A stretch of 64,000 nt of DNA from Yersinia similis (GTDB lineage Bacteria > Pseudomonadota > Gammaproteobacteria > Enterobacterales > Enterobacteriaceae). Positions within the stretch are counted from its first letter, which is position 1; each line of letters begins with the position of its first letter. The position numbers were made by a program, and so were the translations under genes. Positions 61,443 to 64,000 of this stretch are shown one piece after another. The notes under the pieces are model-generated. The model did no database searches, had not been told where the DNA came from, and saw only the letters and a program-made list of their open reading frames with translations. The stretch covers positions 62,001 to 126,000 of the forward strand of contig NZ_CGBP01000010.1 of the NCBI RefSeq assembly GCF_001053095.1. Direction: 5' to 3'.

Positions 61443-61491
61443 AAGCGCTCCTGATAATAAGTAGAGTGACTGCGATTAAAAAATAACAAAT

Positions 61492-61508
61492 AACAGGTCT
61501 GACCTGAT
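61492..61508. promoter_or_regulatory. FadR operator upstream of fadIJ
   Basis: AACAGGTCTGACCTGAT, a near-symmetric match to the FadR consensus built on GGTC-N-GACC. Confidence 0.85.
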
Positions 61509-61669
61509 CCGAGCATTGTTAACCAAACGTTTACATTTGGCAAACCTATAGAATAGAAAAATGCGAGCAGGAGCAACTTTCAAGATAAAAAATGTGGGAG
61601 GAGAGAATGGACGGCCATTTAGCCGTTACGCCAGTTTATAGACTAACGTGGGGCATAATCTAAAGTAAT

Positions 61670-61694
61670 AACGCGAAGCAAAAGGCTTCGCGTT
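61670..61694 (-). terminator. yfcZ stem-loop terminator
   Basis: AACGCGAAGC / GCTTCGCGTT with an AAAAG loop; TTATTACTTT follows on the minus strand. 35 bp after the yfcZ stop. Confidence 0.75.
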
Positions 61695-61728
61695 GGTAAG
61701 GTATGTCTGATCCCGTCGGGGACGTAAA

Positions 61729-62025
61729 TTAACGCAGACCGAGTTGGAAAATCATTGTTTCTGCCTGGCAGGCAAAGGTGAAATCGATAGTCAAACGAAC
61801 ACCGCCCTCAACATCTTCCAGTTTATGTTCAATCAGGCATGGGTCTGATTCGACTGCCCGTGCTTTATCAGTCAATGTGTTCAACATCGCTTCTGCTTCA
61901 TGACGGCTAGCAAACACACAGCTGTAGGATGCTGTCCGATCCGTATTGTCCATCACTGTGCCCACATCTACACAACAGCAAGCCGCGGTTTCTTCCGCAC
62001 TACAACGATTAATCGCATCTGACAT
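61729..62025 (-). CDS. yfcZ: Conserved protein YfcZ (UPF0381)
   Basis: A 98-residue cytoplasmic protein, similar over its length to E. coli YfcZ, including the ETAACCCVDVGTVMDN cysteine cluster and the C-terminal AETMIFQLGLR. Function unknown. The ATG at 62025 follows GAGGAG; the TTG two codons before is less likely. Divergent from fadL. Confidence 0.93.
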   Translation of the reverse strand: MSDAINRCSAEETAACCCVDVGTVMDNTDRTASYSCVFASRHEAEAMLNTLTDKARAVESDPCLIEHKLEDVEGGVRLTIDFTFACQAETMIFQLGLR

Positions 62026-62438
62026 CGTCAATTCTCCTCAACGGTCATTTCAAAATAGGTGCAAATTGCCTGTTAGCTAGCGCAAATAAGACCTGGCACA
62101 AAAATATTTTTCTCTGTTGCCATTTTACTACCACAGATCGTTAGGCACTAGGACTTACTGTTTATAGGCTTATTAACTGGTGGAAATCACAGTTAAATTG
62201 TCTATCAACTCATCAAAAGCACAACAATTGATACGTAATTGTGAGTTTTTTGTTAAGTGCGTCTATTTTTTGAGATCAAAATTGAACAAACTCCAAAACA
62301 TGCTTGCAACACTCGCACAGGTCGGACCTATACTTCAGTCACTGGTCTGCTTTGTCTGACCGATAACAGACCCTACAATCCCGCACTTTCTTGTTACGGT
62401 ATGTAACATAGTTTAAATAAAACAATGAGGTTTTGGTC
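62026..62438. promoter_or_regulatory. fadL/yfcZ divergent promoter region
   Basis: A 413-bp gap with FadR-like sites near 62315-62356 and AT-rich promoter DNA. No gene. Confidence 0.5.
62315..62331. promoter_or_regulatory. FadR operator at fadL
   Basis: CACAGGTCGGACCTATA, centred on GGTC-G-GACC. A weaker second candidate, ACTGGTCTGC, begins at 62341; E. coli fadL also has two FadR sites. Confidence 0.8.
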
Positions 62439-63704
62439 ATGAACCAGAAAAACCTGTTTACCCGCTCAGCTCTGGCAGCAGCTATCGCTCTTATTTCATC
62501 GAACGTTTCTGCAGCCGGTTTTCAGTTGAATGAATATTCAGCCGCCGCTCTAGGGCGTGCTTTCTCTGGTGAAGGCGCAGTGGCTGATAATGCTTCCGTT
62601 GGTAGCCGCAATCCTGCAGCAATGACTTTATTCGACCGCCCTTCTTTCTCCGGTGGTGTGATTTATATTGATCCAAGTGTTGATATCACGGGGACGTCGC
62701 CAAGTGGCAAAAGTACTGATGCCAGTAACATTGCGCCATCAGCGTGGGTTCCGAATCTCCACTTTATTATGCCATTGGATGAACAGTGGGCAATTGGTGC
62801 TTCTGCGACCTCTAACTACGGTTTAGCCACTGAATTTAATGATGATTATGTGGCAGGTATGTTAGGCGGTCAAACCGATCTGAAAACGGCTAACCTTAAC
62901 CTAAGTGCCGCGTATCGCCTGAATGATAACTTCAGTTTTGGCCTGGGGTTTGATGCGGTCTACGCTGATGCGAAAATTGTGCGCCATCTCGGTGAGGCTG
63001 GTGGGGGTCTATTGCCTGCTAATACTGAAGCCGCCAGGTTGGAAGGCACCAAATGGGGTTACGGCTGGAATGCGGGTATTTTGTATGAAGTCGATAAAGA
63101 AAACCGCTACGGCTTCACTTATCGTTCTGAAGTCAATATCGATTTTGACGGTGATTACAGTAACCAACTACCTGTTATTTTCGGTGGTCTGGGTGGAAAA
63201 ACGGTCCCTGGTTCCCTGACTCTAAACCTGCCAGCCGTGTGGGAAGTCTCCGGCTACAATAAAGTGGCACCACAATGGGCTATTCACTACAGCATGGCTT
63301 ACACCACCTGGAGCAGTTTCAAGGAGTTAAAAGCAACCGCTTCTAATGGGGATGTGCTGTTTGATAAACATGAAGGCTTCAGAGATGCCTACCGTATTGC
63401 GTTAGGGACCACCTATTACTACGATGATAACTGGACATTCCGCACCGGTATCGCCTTTGATGATAGCCCGATCCCAGCAGGAAACCGTTCAATTTCCATC
63501 CCGGACCAAGATCGTTTCTGGCTCAGTGCGGGTACCACCTACGCCTTTAACAAAAATGCCTCTGTTGATGTCGGTATTGCTTATATGAAAGGCCAGAATG
63601 TCAGTATTACCGAAAAGACCCCAGCCCCATCTAACACCACATATGAGTTCAACTCGAAAGGTTCCGCGATGCTATACGGTGTGAACTTCAACTACACATT
63701 CTAA
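62439..63704 (+). CDS. fadL: Long-chain fatty acid outer-membrane transporter FadL
   Basis: Outer-membrane beta-barrel that imports long-chain fatty acids. 421 residues with a signal peptide cleaved after about residue 26 (SSNVSA then AGFQLNEYS). The hatch/N-terminal [20 protein letters not shown] and NPAAMTLF segments are conserved, and the final residue is Phe (NFNYTF), as for barrel proteins. Start ATG 62439 follows GAGG. Shorter than E. coli FadL (446), mainly in extracellular loops. Confidence 0.96.
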   Translation: MNQKNLFTRSALAAAIALISSNVSAAGFQLNEYSAAALGRAFSGEGAVADNASVGSRNPAAMTLFDRPSFSGGVIYIDPSVDITGTSPSGKSTDASNIAPSAWVPNLHFIMPLDEQWAIGASATSNYGLATEFNDDYVAGMLGGQTDLKTANLNLSAAYRLNDNFSFGLGFDAVYADAKIVRHLGEAGGGLLPANTEAARLEGTKWGYGWNAGILYEVDKENRYGFTYRSEVNIDFDGDYSNQLPVIFGGLGGKTVPGSLTLNLPAVWEVSGYNKVAPQWAIHYSMAYTTWSSFKELKATASNGDVLFDKHEGFRDAYRIALGTTYYYDDNWTFRTGIAFDDSPIPAGNRSISIPDQDRFWLSAGTTYAFNKNASVDVGIAYMKGQNVSITEKTPAPSNTTYEFNSKGSAMLYGVNFNYTF

Positions 63705-63732
63705 TAGTCAGTAATTCGCAACCTTATCCAAT

Positions 63733-63758
63733 AGAAAAGCGCCCGATGGCGCTTTTCT
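63733..63758 (+). terminator. fadL rho-independent terminator
   Basis: AGAAAAGCGCC / GGCGCTTTTCT with a CGAT loop, followed by ATTTTG. 29 bp after the fadL stop. Confidence 0.88.
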
Positions 63759-63811
63759 ATTTTGAGTACGCCGGTGAGTACTGCACTAAGACTAGTTAGT
63801 ATCAATTAGTA

Positions 63812-64000
63812 TCAATCGGCTGCATCTATGCTATCCAGATCGCCCTGAATCGCCTGAGCATTCGAGTTAACTTCAGGTTTCAGTTGGCCACCATTCGCCA
63901 GGAAATCATGACGCTGGAAATAAGCCTCGCGTATCATGAGATAAGGATCTGAAGAATTACGCACTAAACCATCAGAGTCCAATAGCTGTGCGCGGGTTTC
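63812..64000 (-). CDS. mlaA: Phospholipid-binding lipoprotein MlaA (VacJ), 3' end
   Basis: C-terminal 62 codons of the outer-membrane lipoprotein that removes phospholipids from the outer leaflet. The segment RAQLLDSDGLVRNSSDPYL and the tail ANGGQLKPEVNSNAQAIQGD match the enterobacterial protein. The rest lies beyond the right edge. Convergent with fadL. Confidence 0.94.
   Translation of the reverse strand, partial: ETRAQLLDSDGLVRNSSDPYLMIREAYFQRHDFLANGGQLKPEVNSNAQAIQGDLDSIDAAD

Overview
The window is a stretch of Yersinia core chromosome, most likely from the Y. pseudotuberculosis/Y. pestis complex. Gene order follows the Escherichia coli nuo-lrhA-alaA-ackA-pta-yfcDE-his-purF-folC-accD-truA-pdxB-flk-fabB-mnmC-aroC-sixA-fadJI-fadL-mlaA block. 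The Yersinia assignment rests on a RovM-type LrhA regulator, three copies of a roughly 165-bp palindromic repeat that fits the YPAL family, and many ERIC elements and remnants. There are no rRNA or tRNA genes, CRISPR arrays, transposases or prophages that I can see. The assignment is from recalled protein similarity and synteny, not from a database search.

Layout: 1-4600 carries nuoF (cut by the window edge), nuoE, nuoCD, nuoB and nuoA of respiratory complex I, all on the minus strand. 5448-14066 carries rovM, alaA, yfbR, a small secreted protein, yfbS, yfbT, yfbU and yfbV. 14492-17937 is the acetate pair ackA-pta. 18258-21852 is an accessory-looking LacI/GntR-type regulator divergent from an ascorbate-type PTS (EIIA, EIIB, EIIC) with three operator-like palindromes between them. 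21971-25470 holds yfcD, yfcE, an EAL-domain protein and yfcH. 25589-28674 is the histidine ABC importer. 29155-39832 is ubiX, purF-cvpA-dedD-folC, accD, dedA, truA-usg and pdxB. 39880-46659 is a more variable stretch: an AraC regulator and divergent EamA exporter, flk, an orphan fimbrial subunit, an Asp/Glu racemase and a PAS-GGDEF cyclase. 47320-64000 is fabB, mnmC, yfcL, epmC, yfcA-mepA-aroC-prmB, smrB, sixA, fadJ-fadI, yfcZ, fadL and the 3' end of mlaA.

Functional links: fabB, fadIJ and fadL all carry FadR-like sites (activation of fabB and repression of fad genes in the known enteric regulon), and fabB also has a FabR-like palindrome. cvpA-purF has a PurR box. One predicted c-di-GMP hydrolase (EAL) and one predicted c-di-GMP synthase (GGDEF with an inhibitory I-site) are present.

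The most distinctive feature is repeat biology. A YPAL copy sits inside the fabB terminator and is flanked by a perfect 24-bp duplication that copies the whole terminator stem; a second YPAL abuts the pta terminator. Short tandem repeats whose units are multiples of three (15, 18, 21, 27 bp) recur inside coding sequence (folC, two places in fadJ, dedD) and just after stop codons (ubiX, fadJ, yfcA, smrB). After ubiX, fadJ and smrB the repeats remain open in the frame of the upstream gene, so stop-codon loss or readthrough would add a repeat tail. Several start codons were reassigned by comparison with family length and Shine-Dalgarno position, including TTG starts for yfbS and prmB and GTG starts for pta, yfbT, dedD and mnmC.
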